Origin: Crocinitomicaceae bacterium
Lineage (GTDB): Bacteria; Bacteroidota; Bacteroidia; Flavobacteriales_G; Salibacteraceae
DNA length: 64,000 nucleotides
Assembly: GCA_002713215.1 (NCBI GenBank)
Contig: PAVO01000015.1
Coordinates: forward strand, 17,777-81,776
Direction: 5' to 3'
A program made the position numbers and the translations under genes. This document shows, one piece after another, positions 42,693 to 53,697 of the stretch. Every line of letters starts with the position of its first letter. Within the stretch, counting starts at the first letter, position 1. The notes under the pieces are model-generated. The model searched no databases, was not told the DNA's origin, and was given only the letters and a program-made list of their open reading frames with translations.

Positions 42693-45600
42693 ATGAAATT
42701 CTTTAAACTCCAGAAACTTTTTCTCGCCCTTATAATAGTTTCCATGTATTCCATGAATGGATATGGAATCAACGAGAAGGTAAATCATCGAATTCTTGGT
42801 AGCGATTTTTCCGTGGGCAAGAAAAATACCATCATTGATAATAAGTTCAATTTCATGGAATTGAATCAATCGGGGGCCAATAAGTGGGACAATAGTTTTA
42901 TTCATAAGGATATTAAGAACACCGTTACCCTGGCGTTTGACCGGTCAAAGCCCTGGAATTTTTATGGAGTTTACACCTTGCAGGTTGAACTTAAAATAAC
43001 TTACTGGGACGAAACATTTACCCAACAATATCCCGACAATGTTATTCTGGAAGTGATTTACGACGGCAATTGCGGAACCACCTATTCCGATATGGACCTT
43101 TATATTTTTAATGATGCATTAAAAATAGAGACCGAAATAGTTAGCATTACTGAAACAGGAAATGGACAGTTGAATTTGATGCAGAATGCATACCTGGAGG
43201 TTGGATTCGATATAGATCGATTCTATGCCTTTGACTATACAGGATTTCCGGTGGTTGGATCGCTGGGCACATTTTTCGATCATAGATTTACCGACAGGGA
43301 GTTGGATGTTCACTGGGAACACGTTTTGGGAGCAGTGGCTTACGATTTGGAATGGACCTTTGTTAGTGATTACCACCAAGTAGCGCCAACCAGCTTAAAC
43401 TATGACTTTGATAACCGGGCAACGCGTGTTCGAATTTCCGAAACCCAGTATTCGATTCCCATTGTATACGATAAAGGATATTTACTGTATCGCCTTAGAC
43501 CCATTGGGCGCACCAATGACAATTCGGATAACTACCAAACAGACATTGAAGGAAGGTGGACTACCTACAATGGAGGTAGCGGATATGCTTCTGGTGACCT
43601 GCTTGCCAGTAACGACTTTACAAACAATTGTATAATTAAAATCAATGACCTCGGTACGGGACAAGACATTACCCCTCAAGGGCAAACATCCAACTGGTTG
43701 TTTTATAACCAGTTTATGGACCAGGGCAAGCAGGTAAGTGCCATGCAATACCTCGATGGAACGGGTAAAGTAAGGCAGGAGCAGGCTTCAAATCATACTC
43801 ACAATGAGGTAATGGTTGGAGCCAGTGTTTATGATCACAATGGTCGCCCCGCAATAACCGTAATGCCAGCACCCGTAAATGGTAAAGAAAACTTTAACTA
43901 CGTAAGCGATTTAAGCAAGGTTTCAAGTACGGGCAACCCTCTTTCAAATACAGATTTTGATACAGATACCAAGCGATCACCTAAATGTACCCTTAATCTG
44001 GTTCAACTGGATGCGGTCAATTCCAAAGGATCTGCAAACTACTATTCTTCATCCAATGCCGATAAGGATGGAGCACAGGCATTTGTCCCCGATGGCAATG
44101 GGTATACATATAGTAGAGTGGAGTATATGCCCGACAACACCGGAAGGCTTTTTAGACAAGGTGGAGTAGGGGAAACCTATCAATTGGGTAGCGATCATGA
44201 GACGTTCTACAACTACACTGATGCCAGTTCTGATATTTTGTCCACCTTTTTTGATGCCGGCAACCGGGCCGATATTACCACCAGTTACAAGCAGGTAAGT
44301 ACTACCGATGCCAATAAACAAACAACCGTTACAGTTTACGACGTGAATGGAAACATAAACGTAAGCCGCTTAACAGGGACCACGCCCTCCAATCTGGATC
44401 AGTTGCCCAATTATACCGGCCCAACCCTTATCAATAAGCAACTTACCGATTATAGGGTAAACGACAAACCGCTTGAGGTTAAAGCTACTATTCCTGTTTC
44501 AGCAGGAGCCATCTCGGTGAGCTACGATTTTGATGTAAACGATTTTTCAAAATGTAATTTGTGCTATTCCTGTGTTTACGATTTAGAAATTTATATTGAA
44601 TACAAAAGCATAGACGGCTGTACCACTTATCTTTTTATTGATCAAACCCAAAAATTGGGAACAGCAGCAACTGCTGCTTGTCCAGGGAGTGGGTTTAGTT
44701 ATTCCACAGGTCCTCATACGTATACAGCGCTTACCGATGGATCGGTTCGGATAATTAAGAAAATGAAAATAAACACCGATGCGGTAAAACAACACTTGAA
44801 TACGTTCTCTAAGAATTCGTGCCCGGAAACGATACGTAGTTTTATTCCCAATTTTGAACAAGACCAATGCCTTAAAGACCCTTGTACGGTAGAGTGTGAG
44901 TTGGTGTGGGAGGAAGACTACGCGGCATACTTGTTGGCCAATCCGAGTTCTACTCTAACGGCAGCTGATTATGCCATTGAAAAGAAGAACTGCATCAAAG
45001 ATTGCGGTAAAATTTCGCATTGCGAATATTACAAAGATTTGCTGCGCAAGGATTTTTACCCTGGTGGCCAATATGCCACTTATGAAGTAGATAAAGATGG
45101 AGTGTATTCCTGTACCGACCAAAATTCCATTTTATATGGGTCGGGTTCCAACATTGCCGATTTTTCCAGCGGATCCTTTAGTTATACCGATGTTGATGGT
45201 TACAACGTTACGGTGACTACCATTGAACAATACGTTAACCTGTTTAATTCAAAATATGCCATACCCTGGACCGATCAGTTTTTACAGTACCATCCCGAAT
45301 ACAATTGTTTGGATTTGTATTGTGAATGCCATCAAATGCCAGATGAAACAACAGCGATTAACTGTAATTCTGATGAACAGCAAGAGGGCTATTTTAAAGA
45401 TTTAATGCTTTCGGCCAGTACATTTGAAGAAGCTGTAGCATTGGGCTTGTTTAATCCTTTAGGGCATAACCTTTCTACACTTTCCAATTTTCCGGTTACA
45501 CTTCCTTCAGGCGCAGGAACATCAAAACTTGATCTTTATTTTTCCTATGGTCCTTGGCCCACAGTGGGAAGAGGTGATTTTTACTTCAACGATATGCATG

Positions 45601-48600
45601 GGTTTATACTAAACACTGAGTTTATGTATTCCAACACCACGGTAAACCCACAGATAGATTATAATATTTGGGCAGTAGCTCTTATTTTGGCCAATGCCTG
45701 GGACATTGACCTTACTGACTGGAACGATATCAATAATTTCCTTTTAGGAAGAAATTTAAGCGTGTCGACCGATGTTATAGACCTGGATGACCTGGATTGT
45801 GATAAGGATCGCTATTGGATGGCCTTTCGTTCACTGTATTTGCACAAGAGGAATGAAATTGAGTTTCAATTGCGAGACGACTATTGTCGACCGGTGATTG
45901 CTAACGGTAAAACCCGTGTATTTCCTAATTTTAATGACCTGTTTGGGTTGGAACTTCCGAACTTATATACTTCCGACCCTACTGCTATTATCAATAACAG
46001 CAATACCCTGGTGGGAACAAAATTTACCTGCGCCGATTTGGTGGACGACACCAAGGCAGCTTATGTGATTGGCGAATGGAACGATCTGTTGGACAGTTGT
46101 TCGCTATTGGCCACCGACCCGAACCGGGCGCACATTATAAATGCATTTAAGGAAATTGTAAAATGTGCTTGTAGCAGCGGATATGTACCTATGGGGGCTC
46201 AGGATTGCCCGGATGGTATTACTTATGGGGGCAACACCTTTTATACCTTTCAGGAAGTGATGGACTATTACGTAACCTTAAGCCAGGGTGCCAACTGGGA
46301 AGACGATATATGCAACGTATACATTTTGAAAAACTTCACTTTTGCACATCCGGTAAGTAATTATACCTACCTCGATAAATGCGGGTGCGATTTAATTAAA
46401 GAAACCCACGACGATTATGTAACGCTAACGGGAACCAGTTCGCTCCCATTGGGTGTTGAATACGAATACGAATATTTTCAGTATGTCCTGGGTTTTGAAG
46501 TAGATGATGTGCCTGGTAAATTGTGCGACTGTGAAGAGGCCTATGAAAAATCGGGAGGGAGCTACGTTTTGCCTTCCAACTGGAACGCAACACGCGAGCA
46601 AGACCTAGCCGATCTAAAAGTAATTGTGCCCGACTTTTTACAATGCAGTTCCTGTATAGGCTGCGATGTGTTAGATTATGAATTGACCAATACTCCGGCA
46701 AACGGAAGCGACCTTTCGTTTCAGGAACGATTTCCCTGGCTGAGTGCAAGCTCATCCAACTACTGGACTGTGGTACAACAGTTTTTAAACGAAAAACTGA
46801 AACTGGAATTAACCGTATTGGAGTACCAGCAGCTAAATGCCGATTGTGACCTGTATAGTGCTAATAGCCGAGTGGTTAATATTGGAGTAACCGATGAAGC
46901 AGCCGACCTGCTTAAGTTTTTAAACCAACAGATCTGGTTTGGCGATTTTACAAATACCACCACCTCGTCCATCGACATTGATATTTCCAATGATTTTTAT
47001 TACGGTACCTTGTTTCAGTTTAAACCTGATCCCGATGTCAACAAGCTTATAGAGTTTTCAACTACCCGGGGTACCAATTACCTCGAAATGGATTTAAATG
47101 ATAAAGGGCTGACAGGTTCCTACACCTATTCTTGCAACATTCATTTAGACGATCCCGTAACCTCATTCGATTACAACACCATTACCAAGTTTGTTCAAAT
47201 AGAAGCTGACTTGCAGTCAACTACTGCCGGCAGTACGGTTTATAAATTTCGCTTGACTGCTAAAACCATTTCAGGAGCTACCGAATACATTTACGGAACT
47301 TCCTGCTTTCCCATTTACGAAAAAATGTCGACCAACAATAAACCTCAGTTGTGTACTGGGGGCTGGGAAACCAAGTCTTACCTCGATAAATGCGGTAACC
47401 GAACCCTCGCTGCCATTGCACGAAACAAAGCGGAGCGTGATTTTGATCAATGGTTAAGTGTTGAGTTGGTCAAATTTGAAGAGGAATATAGAACCCATTG
47501 CGGTATTTTAAATAACGAAAATTTTCCAATGGAATACAACGACCAAAGCTATAGCGCTACCTTGTATTACTACGACCTGGCCGACAACCTGGTTCGTACC
47601 GTACCGCCAAAGGGAGTAGATCCGGCAAACCCGGCAAATCATACTTACAATACCTACTACGAGTACAACACCCTCAATGAAATGACTTATAGTGAAACCC
47701 CCGATGGTGGTGAAACTCAATTTTGGTACGACGAGTTCGGACGTATTGTACTCTCGCAGAACAAGCAGCAGAAAAAGGATTTTCAATATGCTTATACCCT
47801 TTATGATGTGGAAAACCGCATTGTAGAATCCGGCATAATGACCAATGTGGACGCCAGTAATCCAACTGTGGAATTGACGGCTATAGACGACGATATGGCT
47901 CAAAACCCCAATACCTTAAGTTCCTTCTTAACCCCCTTGTACGATGCTAGCCCAACACCCGCTTGTACGGCTAAATGTAGAACCGAGGTGGTACATACCA
48001 TCTATGATTTTGCACATGGGCAGGTGGCCATTGACCTGGACGCAGCATTAGATAAGTTTGAAAACCCCGAATACCACGATTTTGTACAGGAAAACTTAAG
48101 GAGTAGAGTGGCATCGGTAATTTACCAGGATGTATACGCCTATGAAAGTGCACAACAACGTGTAGATTATAATCAATACACCACGGCAACCCACTATAGC
48201 TACGACGATCATGGCAATGTAAAATACCTGATTCAGGACAATGCCGATCTCAAGCGTTTTGAGCACGATAAAAAAATAATGAAATACAGTTACGACCTCG
48301 TTGCCGGTCAGGTAAGCGAAATGGTGTATCAGCAGGGAGAGGCCGATCAGCTCTACCACCGCTACAGTTACGATGCCGACAACCGCCTCAACGAAGTGCT
48401 GGTAAGCAACGATGGCGAAATATGGGAAAAAGAAGCCGACTACAAGTATATGGCTCACGGACCACTCGCACGTACCGAAGTAGGGCAGGACAAGTACCAG
48501 GGAGTAGACTATGCCTACACCCTGCAGGGATGGTTGAAAGGGGTAAACAGCACCACCATGAACCGAACCCGCGACATTGGGCAGGATGCTAATACCGGAG

Positions 48601-51600
48601 ACGGGTATTTGCTAAATGAAAACGATTTGCACCGCCACGTAGGGCACGATGCCTTTGGTTTTAGCCTGGGATACCACGAAGCCGATTACAGTTCCATAGA
48701 AAATTTCAGTACCGCTCAAAATTTCTTAGCGGAAGTCCCCACTGGGTCCAGCTATAAAACGGCCATTCGCGATTTGTACAACGGCAACATCAGCCACATG
48801 GAAGTGGCGTTGACGGATAATTTCAATAATGCCTTACCCATTTATGGTAGGGAATACCGATACGATCAGCTCAACCGCATTACGGCTTCCAATAACTTTA
48901 CCGGCAGTACTATTGAAACCAACAATACCTTCGCGGCTACACCTGCGGTAACCGATTACAATACCACATACAGTTACGACCCCAATGGAAACTTACTCAC
49001 CCTCAATCGTAATGCATACACCTTGTCGGGGACTACCCTTTTAATGGATCAACTGGCTTATATTCCAAAATCACTGACAACCAACCAACTGGATGGCGTA
49101 ATTGATGGTGCTTCAGGTTCCGGTTGGGGAGTGGATCTAGAGTCCCAGGCAGGCAATAATTATCAATACGATGACATTGGAAGGCTAATAGCCGATGTAT
49201 CGGAAGATATAGGCTTGGCCATTCCTGCTTCCGGAAATGGTGAAATTGAATGGACTTCGCGTTCTAAGGTAAAAGCAATAACACGAAAATCTGCCAGTAA
49301 CAAGTACGATTTGGATTTTACTTATAGCCCTGATGATCAGCGGGTAAGTAAGGTGGCAAAACCCAAAAGACTGGGCAGCTTATTAAACGAATTGCATTGG
49401 GAAAAAACCTACTACGTGCGGGACCACTCGGGTAACCCCATAGCTGTTTACAATGTAAAAGCCGCCGACCCCGAGTTGGAGACCTACAAGCTGTTTTGCC
49501 TCGACGACAACAGCCTTATGTTTACCTACGTTATGTTCGAAGATCCGGCTACCTCCATTTCGGGCCCGGCCACCGATTATTCGAGCTATGCTTCGGCAAG
49601 TGATGCGGCTTATCATTTGGCGAATCAAATAAACCTGGCAACTACTACACCCAATTTTTATGCAGTTGCGGTAGGGCCATGTATTAAGGTATTTGCCTAC
49701 GATCCGCAAACTGATTTAAACGACGTTAGTTTGGTTACCTACGTAAGCGATCCGAATGAGGCTATAATGAACCCCGGTACCCTGGTAAACGGAGGAGGGA
49801 ATAAATCGTTGCAGCTTACCCTGGCCGAACATCACCTCTACGGCAGCAAACGACTGGCGATAGAAAAACCAAACTTAATGGTGGCGGAAATGCTGCTCGA
49901 CCCCTACATTGAATCTTCAGGGGGAGAAATTGATTGGGAGAACACTACCTACTCGGTCAATCAAAAACACAAGGGAAGGTATATGCTGTTTACGCTTACT
50001 TCAAGCCCAATGAATCCTATAATTAACGATTTGACGAACTTATTGGTTGGAGAGTCCTTTCACATAACCATGAATGGTGAGCCTTTGTTTCCCGACGATC
50101 CCGCACCATCCTGTGTAGGAAGCAGTAATATGTTGGATTACTTTCAGTATTTGGCAGATCAGATAAATGCAAACAGTGTTAAATACAGGGCCTATGTGGT
50201 TGATAATGGAGGAGGCAACTATACCCTTTATATTCAATCGTTGTTTAAGGTAAATACTGCTACCTTATACATTCTTGACTCCTACGTGAACAACACGCTC
50301 CTTTCAAGTTACGCAGTTCCGTCCAATAGCTTTATTAACAAAGCGAAATTTACTAAGGGACGTAAGTATTTTGAAATGACAAACCACCTGGGCAACGTAC
50401 TCGAAGTGGTTACCGACAGAAGGGGATTGGCGGTAAATACTACCGTAGAAGTAGACGACGATTTCCATAAATTGGTACCCCTAGAAACCAATTTATGGAC
50501 TACCACCAATGGAGATAATTGGCATACCGGTACTTCGCTCCGGGTGTTTAAACACCTTACCTCCACTACTGCGGCATTAAAAGTAGCTCGTAGTTTTACT
50601 ACTACGGCAAGTACCAGCTATGAAATTACAATAGCCCTGGAAGCCTTGTCTTGTAACGATTTTACCATTAATGTAAAAGATGGAGCTACGGTTATATATA
50701 CCACTACCACCGGCACGGATAAATTCTTTAAATTTGGCATAACCGCATCCGGGACACAATTGACCGTAGAAATAGAAAACGGAACCTGTACCGGAGGTGG
50801 TGAAGCGTTTAAAGTCATGCAATTTACCGTAGCAAAAGTTGATAATACCGATCCCACCTATGCGTGTGTAGATTCCTATAACGATTATTATCCATTCGGC
50901 ATGGTTCAACCAGGGAGGAATGGAAGTTCAGATGGTTACCGATATGGTTTCCAGGGCCAAGAGCATGATGATGAGTTTAAAGGTACAGGAAACTCTGTAA
51001 ACTACAAATTCAGAATGCATGATCCTAGAATTGGAAGGTTCTTAAGTATAGATCCGCTTGCTCCTGAGTATCCTCATAACTCACCCTATGCATTTAGCGA
51101 AAATAGAGTTATTGATGGAGTTGAATTAGAAGGGTTAGAATTTAAAGAAGCTGGTAAGGGTGCTAAAGTAGATACGGAAAAAAAGAAAGTTACCTTGGCC
51201 CAAGATAATTTGACCGATATTCCTGTTCCACCGGCACAACTGAAAAACCTAAACGAAGAAGGAACTATTCCCAAGAATGTTGATCCATTTAGTGCTCAAA
51301 AAGGAGGATTAACGGCAACAACATATGCAGGAGTTAAGGTAAAAGCTGGAAAGGCAAATCCTGAGGCGAAAGTGAATTCTGATGGTTCTACTAGCTTTGG
51401 TAGTAATGGTGTAACTGTTAATAGTGATTCTGAAATAGATTTGGGTTTCTTCAGCTATAGTAAAAAGGTAGAGACGAGGACTGAATATGTTACAACAACG
51501 AATCCTGTAACTGGAAATAAAATGACGGTTAAAAATGATTACAAGCGAGTTACCGAGTCTGCTACACTGTTAGGAATGGGTGGTCAAAGGACTTATTTGA

Positions 51601-51734
51601 CCGTTAATGGGTTTCAAGTTATACGAGATGAACATAGACCGCTTTATAAATTAAGTGTTGGAAAAGGGCTGAATAAAAATGTTGGAGTTGGTGTCGATAT
51701 GCAACTCCTTGGCCCAGTAACCGAAAAAAATTAG
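42693..51734 (+). CDS. Giant RHS repeat protein with core domain and variable C-terminal tip
   Basis: 3013 residues. A signal peptide (about 1-26, ending MNGYG) precedes a DUF6443-like region (about 330-420), a very large Cys-rich, Asp-rich insert (about 620-1620), a run of YD/RHS repeats (about 1610-2250; for example [40 protein letters not shown]) and the [15 protein letters not shown] motif (near 2563). The RHS-associated core spans about 2732-2814, from YYPFGM through DPRIGRF and SIDPL to VELEG. The remaining 199 residues are the tip; no known toxin fold is recognised there. RHS proteins form a shell around a C-terminal toxin released after self-cleavage next to the core. There is no T9SS sorting domain and no VgrG/PAAR context, so the export route past the periplasm is unknown. 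Coding sequence becomes visibly A/T-richer past the core, as expected of an exchangeable tip. Confidence 0.92.
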   Translation: MKFFKLQKLFLALIIVSMYSMNGYGINEKVNHRILGSDFSVGKKNTIIDNKFNFMELNQSGANKWDNSFIHKDIKNTVTLAFDRSKPWNFYGVYTLQVELKITYWDETFTQQYPDNVILEVIYDGNCGTTYSDMDLYIFNDALKIETEIVSITETGNGQLNLMQNAYLEVGFDIDRFYAFDYTGFPVVGSLGTFFDHRFTDRELDVHWEHVLGAVAYDLEWTFVSDYHQVAPTSLNYDFDNRATRVRISETQYSIPIVYDKGYLLYRLRPIGRTNDNSDNYQTDIEGRWTTYNGGSGYASGDLLASNDFTNNCIIKINDLGTGQDITPQGQTSNWLFYNQFMDQGKQVSAMQYLDGTGKVRQEQASNHTHNEVMVGASVYDHNGRPAITVMPAPVNGKENFNYVSDLSKVSSTGNPLSNTDFDTDTKRSPKCTLNLVQLDAVNSKGSANYYSSSNADKDGAQAFVPDGNGYTYSRVEYMPDNTGRLFRQGGVGETYQLGSDHETFYNYTDASSDILSTFFDAGNRADITTSYKQVSTTDANKQTTVTVYDVNGNINVSRLTGTTPSNLDQLPNYTGPTLINKQLTDYRVNDKPLEVKATIPVSAGAISVSYDFDVNDFSKCNLCYSCVYDLEIYIEYKSIDGCTTYLFIDQTQKLGTAATAACPGSGFSYSTGPHTYTALTDGSVRIIKKMKINTDAVKQHLNTFSKNSCPETIRSFIPNFEQDQCLKDPCTVECELVWEEDYAAYLLANPSSTLTAADYAIEKKNCIKDCGKISHCEYYKDLLRKDFYPGGQYATYEVDKDGVYSCTDQNSILYGSGSNIADFSSGSFSYTDVDGYNVTVTTIEQYVNLFNSKYAIPWTDQFLQYHPEYNCLDLYCECHQMPDETTAINCNSDEQQEGYFKDLMLSASTFEEAVALGLFNPLGHNLSTLSNFPVTLPSGAGTSKLDLYFSYGPWPTVGRGDFYFNDMHGFILNTEFMYSNTTVNPQIDYNIWAVALILANAWDIDLTDWNDINNFLLGRNLSVSTDVIDLDDLDCDKDRYWMAFRSLYLHKRNEIEFQLRDDYCRPVIANGKTRVFPNFNDLFGLELPNLYTSDPTAIINNSNTLVGTKFTCADLVDDTKAAYVIGEWNDLLDSCSLLATDPNRAHIINAFKEIVKCACSSGYVPMGAQDCPDGITYGGNTFYTFQEVMDYYVTLSQGANWEDDICNVYILKNFTFAHPVSNYTYLDKCGCDLIKETHDDYVTLTGTSSLPLGVEYEYEYFQYVLGFEVDDVPGKLCDCEEAYEKSGGSYVLPSNWNATREQDLADLKVIVPDFLQCSSCIGCDVLDYELTNTPANGSDLSFQERFPWLSASSSNYWTVVQQFLNEKLKLELTVLEYQQLNADCDLYSANSRVVNIGVTDEAADLLKFLNQQIWFGDFTNTTTSSIDIDISNDFYYGTLFQFKPDPDVNKLIEFSTTRGTNYLEMDLNDKGLTGSYTYSCNIHLDDPVTSFDYNTITKFVQIEADLQSTTAGSTVYKFRLTAKTISGATEYIYGTSCFPIYEKMSTNNKPQLCTGGWETKSYLDKCGNRTLAAIARNKAERDFDQWLSVELVKFEEEYRTHCGILNNENFPMEYNDQSYSATLYYYDLADNLVRTVPPKGVDPANPANHTYNTYYEYNTLNEMTYSETPDGGETQFWYDEFGRIVLSQNKQQKKDFQYAYTLYDVENRIVESGIMTNVDASNPTVELTAIDDDMAQNPNTLSSFLTPLYDASPTPACTAKCRTEVVHTIYDFAHGQVAIDLDAALDKFENPEYHDFVQENLRSRVASVIYQDVYAYESAQQRVDYNQYTTATHYSYDDHGNVKYLIQDNADLKRFEHDKKIMKYSYDLVAGQVSEMVYQQGEADQLYHRYSYDADNRLNEVLVSNDGEIWEKEADYKYMAHGPLARTEVGQDKYQGVDYAYTLQGWLKGVNSTTMNRTRDIGQDANTGDGYLLNENDLHRHVGHDAFGFSLGYHEADYSSIENFSTAQNFLAEVPTGSSYKTAIRDLYNGNISHMEVALTDNFNNALPIYGREYRYDQLNRITASNNFTGSTIETNNTFAATPAVTDYNTTYSYDPNGNLLTLNRNAYTLSGTTLLMDQLAYIPKSLTTNQLDGVIDGASGSGWGVDLESQAGNNYQYDDIGRLIADVSEDIGLAIPASGNGEIEWTSRSKVKAITRKSASNKYDLDFTYSPDDQRVSKVAKPKRLGSLLNELHWEKTYYVRDHSGNPIAVYNVKAADPELETYKLFCLDDNSLMFTYVMFEDPATSISGPATDYSSYASASDAAYHLANQINLATTTPNFYAVAVGPCIKVFAYDPQTDLNDVSLVTYVSDPNEAIMNPGTLVNGGGNKSLQLTLAEHHLYGSKRLAIEKPNLMVAEMLLDPYIESSGGEIDWENTTYSVNQKHKGRYMLFTLTSSPMNPIINDLTNLLVGESFHITMNGEPLFPDDPAPSCVGSSNMLDYFQYLADQINANSVKYRAYVVDNGGGNYTLYIQSLFKVNTATLYILDSYVNNTLLSSYAVPSNSFINKAKFTKGRKYFEMTNHLGNVLEVVTDRRGLAVNTTVEVDDDFHKLVPLETNLWTTTNGDNWHTGTSLRVFKHLTSTTAALKVARSFTTTASTSYEITIALEALSCNDFTINVKDGATVIYTTTTGTDKFFKFGITASGTQLTVEIENGTCTGGGEAFKVMQFTVAKVDNTDPTYACVDSYNDYYPFGMVQPGRNGSSDGYRYGFQGQEHDDEFKGTGNSVNYKFRMHDPRIGRFLSIDPLAPEYPHNSPYAFSENRVIDGVELEGLEFKEAGKGAKVDTEKKKVTLAQDNLTDIPVPPAQLKNLNEEGTIPKNVDPFSAQKGGLTATTYAGVKVKAGKANPEAKVNSDGSTSFGSNGVTVNSDSEIDLGFFSYSKKVETRTEYVTTTNPVTGNKMTVKNDYKRVTESATLLGMGGQRTYLTVNGFQVIRDEHRPLYKLSVGKGLNKNVGVGVDMQLLGPVTEKN
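50886..51134 (+). repeat. RHS core homology block, copy 1 (expressed gene)
   Basis: This 249-bp block encodes 83 residues from YYPFGM to VELEG. It aligns without gaps to 61786-62034 (71 of 83 residues identical by hand count) and includes a 27-bp exact DNA match (50936-50962 with 61836-61862). It also shares a 19-bp exact match around CATTCGGCATGG with 60190-60429. It is the 5' edge of the exchangeable tip. Confidence 0.85.
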
Positions 51735-51735
51735 A

Positions 51736-52560
51736 ATGAATAAAGAACTACTGATTGGTGTTTGTATTTCCATTTTTATTATCCTGGGCTCTTGCAAAAC
51801 AGATGAGCTATCTAATGATGAAAAGATTGCCCAAGGGAAATCATTTATGCTAAATGAGGATTACGAAAAGGCAATAGTTGAGTTCAATAAAATTTTAGCA
51901 GCTAGTCCAGGACATTGTGATGCAATGCTTGGGATAGCAATATCAAAAAACTCAATTCAGGATCATTATGGAGTTCTTGAACTTAATAAAACCAACATCA
52001 AAAGAGGTTGTTTAAGAGCAAGATATTTTTTTGAAGTAGGATTGGCATTTGATAATTTAAATTCAAAGGATAGCGCAGTTTTCTATTACAATAAAACTAT
52101 TGAGCTAGATTCTAACTATGCTGCAGCAGTGAGTAATATGGCTAACATTTATATGGGGAAAGGTGAGTTCGAAAAAAGCATTATTGGATTTAAAAGAGCA
52201 CTTGAGATAGATTCTGCTGTATTTGAGCCATACTCAAATTTGGGATTGATATATTTGGAATTAAACCAATATGAATTGGCTTTGGAACAATTCGATTTAT
52301 CGTTGAAATATTGTTTTTCTTGTGAAATACCCTTCTATAACCGTGGGTTGGTTTATTATAATATGGGCCAAAGGGAAGATGCGCTTAAGGACTTTAAAAG
52401 GTCAACCGAAATAAATGCGAACAATGATTTTGTTTGGTTAAATATGGGGCTATTAAATGAAGAGTTAAACAATCTTGAAGAAGCCTGTGCCAATTTAAAA
52501 ATTGCAAGGGATTTAGGAAATCAAGAAGGGCTATTTTATTACAATAAGTTTTGTTTATAG
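51736..52560 (+). CDS. TPR-repeat lipoprotein, candidate immunity protein of the main RHS tip
   Basis: 274 residues. A lipoprotein signal ends at ILGSCK (Cys near 20). Most of the rest is tetratricopeptide repeats, about six units, with A-x-x-x-Y-N-x-A patterns such as YEKAIVEFNKILAASPG, AAAVSNMANIYMGKGEFEKSI and EDALKDFKRSTEIN. The gene starts one base after the RHS stop and stops one base before the shared downstream repeat. Immunity genes directly follow tip-encoding regions in RHS/polymorphic toxin loci (established knowledge), so position makes this the best immunity candidate. TPR proteins bind partner proteins, which fits. A lipoprotein would act on the periplasmic side of a membrane. 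Function as immunity is inferred and not certain. Confidence 0.8.
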   Translation: MNKELLIGVCISIFIILGSCKTDELSNDEKIAQGKSFMLNEDYEKAIVEFNKILAASPGHCDAMLGIAISKNSIQDHYGVLELNKTNIKRGCLRARYFFEVGLAFDNLNSKDSAVFYYNKTIELDSNYAAAVSNMANIYMGKGEFEKSIIGFKRALEIDSAVFEPYSNLGLIYLELNQYELALEQFDLSLKYCFSCEIPFYNRGLVYYNMGQREDALKDFKRSTEINANNDFVWLNMGLLNEELNNLEEACANLKIARDLGNQEGLFYYNKFCL

Positions 52561-52611
52561 GATACAACTAGCTTAAAAAATCCCCGCTAGTGCGAGCTTC
52601 CAAGCTGGCAC
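52561..52611. repeat. Cassette-end repeat, copy A (shortened), with REP-like hairpin
   Basis: Starts with GATACAACTAGC and 9 further matching bases that are identical at 61485 and 63877. It then diverges but keeps a hairpin at the same place: GTGC, AGCTT (52590-52599) pairing with AAGCT, GCAC (52602-52611) around one G/G mismatch and a CC loop. It starts directly after the stop of the TPR lipoprotein gene. It lacks the distal 60-80 bp found in copies B and C. Confidence 0.8.
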
Positions 52612-52634
52612 GGGTTAGGAAATAGAAAGTAAGA

Positions 52635-52667
52635 TAAGCCCTTGAGAGCTCAGGGGCTTAATTTTTT
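52635..52667 (+). terminator. Rho-independent terminator of the RHS operon
   Basis: TAAGCCC (52635-52641) pairs with GGGCTTA (52654-52660), with an inner TGAG/CTCA continuation, followed by a T run (52662-52667). It stands 75 bp after the TPR lipoprotein stop and 30 bp before the convergent zinc-ribbon gene stop. Confidence 0.75.
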
Positions 52668-52696
52668 ACCCCAATGCCATTCTTCAGGAAGTGTGT

Positions 52697-53215
52697 TTAA
52701 GAGCGTTGTATCAAACTATTGGTTAGGTGCATCATAACTGGAGTAAAGTAATGAGTAAGGAAGCTGTCATTAATTACTAATCGACCACCATAAGGTTTAA
52801 TAAGTTTTTCAATATCCTTTCTATGCTCTTTGTATTTATGAAGTACCAAGGTAAAAGTTGCATCCTCTTTCGTTGGTTTAAATTGAGTTTGTTTAATGAG
52901 CAGTTTAATGTTTTTTAGAATCTGTTCAATGTCATTAGCTTTTTCTAATCCAAGTCGAAATAAATGATCTGGAAAAAGATCAAGAGCCAGCATCATGTAC
53001 ACATCACCTTCTTTGGAAGGCAGTTCAAAAGGGTACATACAAATAACCTCATTATCTCTTTTAGCAATTGGAATAAAATCCTGTTTAGCAACTTCTCCTT
53101 CGTCCTGGCATGCAAAGCAAGTTTCAATTTCTTCGGGTAGTTCACCAGGGGCATGAAATGCCGAAGAGAAATCCTCTTTTCCATTGCAGTATGGGCACGT
53201 AACAAAATCTTCCAT
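52697..53215 (-). CDS. Zinc-ribbon hypothetical protein paired with XRE regulator
   Basis: 172 residues. Two Cys pairs near the N-terminus (CPYCNG at 7-12 and CFACQDEG near 33-40) form a likely zinc ribbon. The remainder is mixed alpha/beta with charged helices (ANDIEQILKNIKLLIKQTQ, HKYKEHRKDIEKLIKPYG) and no known catalytic motif. The start ATG is one base after the stop of the XRE-family gene, so both are read from one promoter. A regulator with a downstream zinc-ribbon protein recalls toxin-antitoxin or phage-control pairs, but no toxin fold is recognised. The function is unknown. Confidence 0.75.
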   Translation of the reverse strand: MEDFVTCPYCNGKEDFSSAFHAPGELPEEIETCFACQDEGEVAKQDFIPIAKRDNEVICMYPFELPSKEGDVYMMLALDLFPDHLFRLGLEKANDIEQILKNIKLLIKQTQFKPTKEDATFTLVLHKYKEHRKDIEKLIKPYGGRLVINDSFLTHYFTPVMMHLTNSLIQRS

Positions 53216-53216
53216 A

Positions 53217-53549
53217 TCAAGAAGTATAGGCCTGTTTGGTTTTAAAGTTTTGAATGGCCATATCTACCATTTTAAGAACGAAGTCTTTGTTTTCAACCGA
53301 TAGGCTAGAAATGTCTTCTAGTCGTTTCATGGTTTGTTTGTCGATTTCCAAAGAGGTTTTACCCACCAGAAAATCAATAGAAACTTCAAGAGCGTCCGCA
53401 ATCTTCATAATCACTTCAATAGATGGAGTAATGATCCCTCTTTCGTAGCGTCCAATAATATCACCTGAAGTTCCCACGGCTTTGCCTAAAGCAGCCTGGG
53501 AAAGCTTTTTGTTTTTCCTAAGAAGCATTATGTGTTCACCTATTGTCAT
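53217..53549 (-). CDS. XRE-family helix-turn-helix transcriptional regulator
   Basis: 110 residues. A canonical XRE/Cro HTH fills residues 6-62 (IGEHIMLLRKNKKLSQAALG, then IGRYERGIITPS, ending IDFLVG). The C-terminal 45 residues are helical and may dimerise. It is transcribed away from the ATPase/recombinase block, and the space between carries an inverted repeat that overlaps its own promoter, so autoregulation and control of the divergent mobile-element genes are likely. This layout matches repressors of integrative elements. The target genes are inferred from position only. Confidence 0.88.
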   Translation of the reverse strand: MTIGEHIMLLRKNKKLSQAALGKAVGTSGDIIGRYERGIITPSIEVIMKIADALEVSIDFLVGKTSLEIDKQTMKRLEDISSLSVENKDFVLKMVDMAIQNFKTKQAYTS

Positions 53550-53562
53550 ACCTAAAAGTCTT

Positions 53563-53594
53563 TGAAACTACCATTAAATTAGGGTATTTGCAAA
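53563..53594 (-). promoter_or_regulatory. Bacteroidota-type promoter of the XRE gene
   Basis: On the minus strand TTTG (53591-53594) is followed 20 bp later by TAGTTTC (53564-53570), close to TAnnTTTG. The -7 box is 14 bp from the ATG, so the leader would be very short. A weaker divergent candidate on the plus strand is TTTG 53587-53590 with TATGTCTT 53608-53615. Confidence 0.5.
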
Positions 53595-53626
53595 AATAGG
53601 GGATTAATATGTCTTAATTGAATGGT
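53570..53626. promoter_or_regulatory. Candidate XRE operator (inverted repeat)
   Basis: ACCATTAAATTA (53570-53581) and TAATTGAATGGT (53615-53626) are inverted copies matching at 11 of 12 positions, centred between the divergent XRE and ATPase genes. The left arm touches the XRE -7 box and the right arm overlaps the weak divergent promoter. This is a natural place for a repressor acting on both directions. Confidence 0.45.
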
Positions 53627-53697
53627 ATTGGGCTTGGTTGTTTAAGATTGATAAATTACATTTGCTACCAATAGGTCTTAAAATAATAATTATCAAC

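Noticed and set aside
46396..48458. Several minus-strand ORFs of 100-130 residues inside the giant RHS gene
   Set aside because: Their composition mirrors the sense strand and no protein family features are visible.
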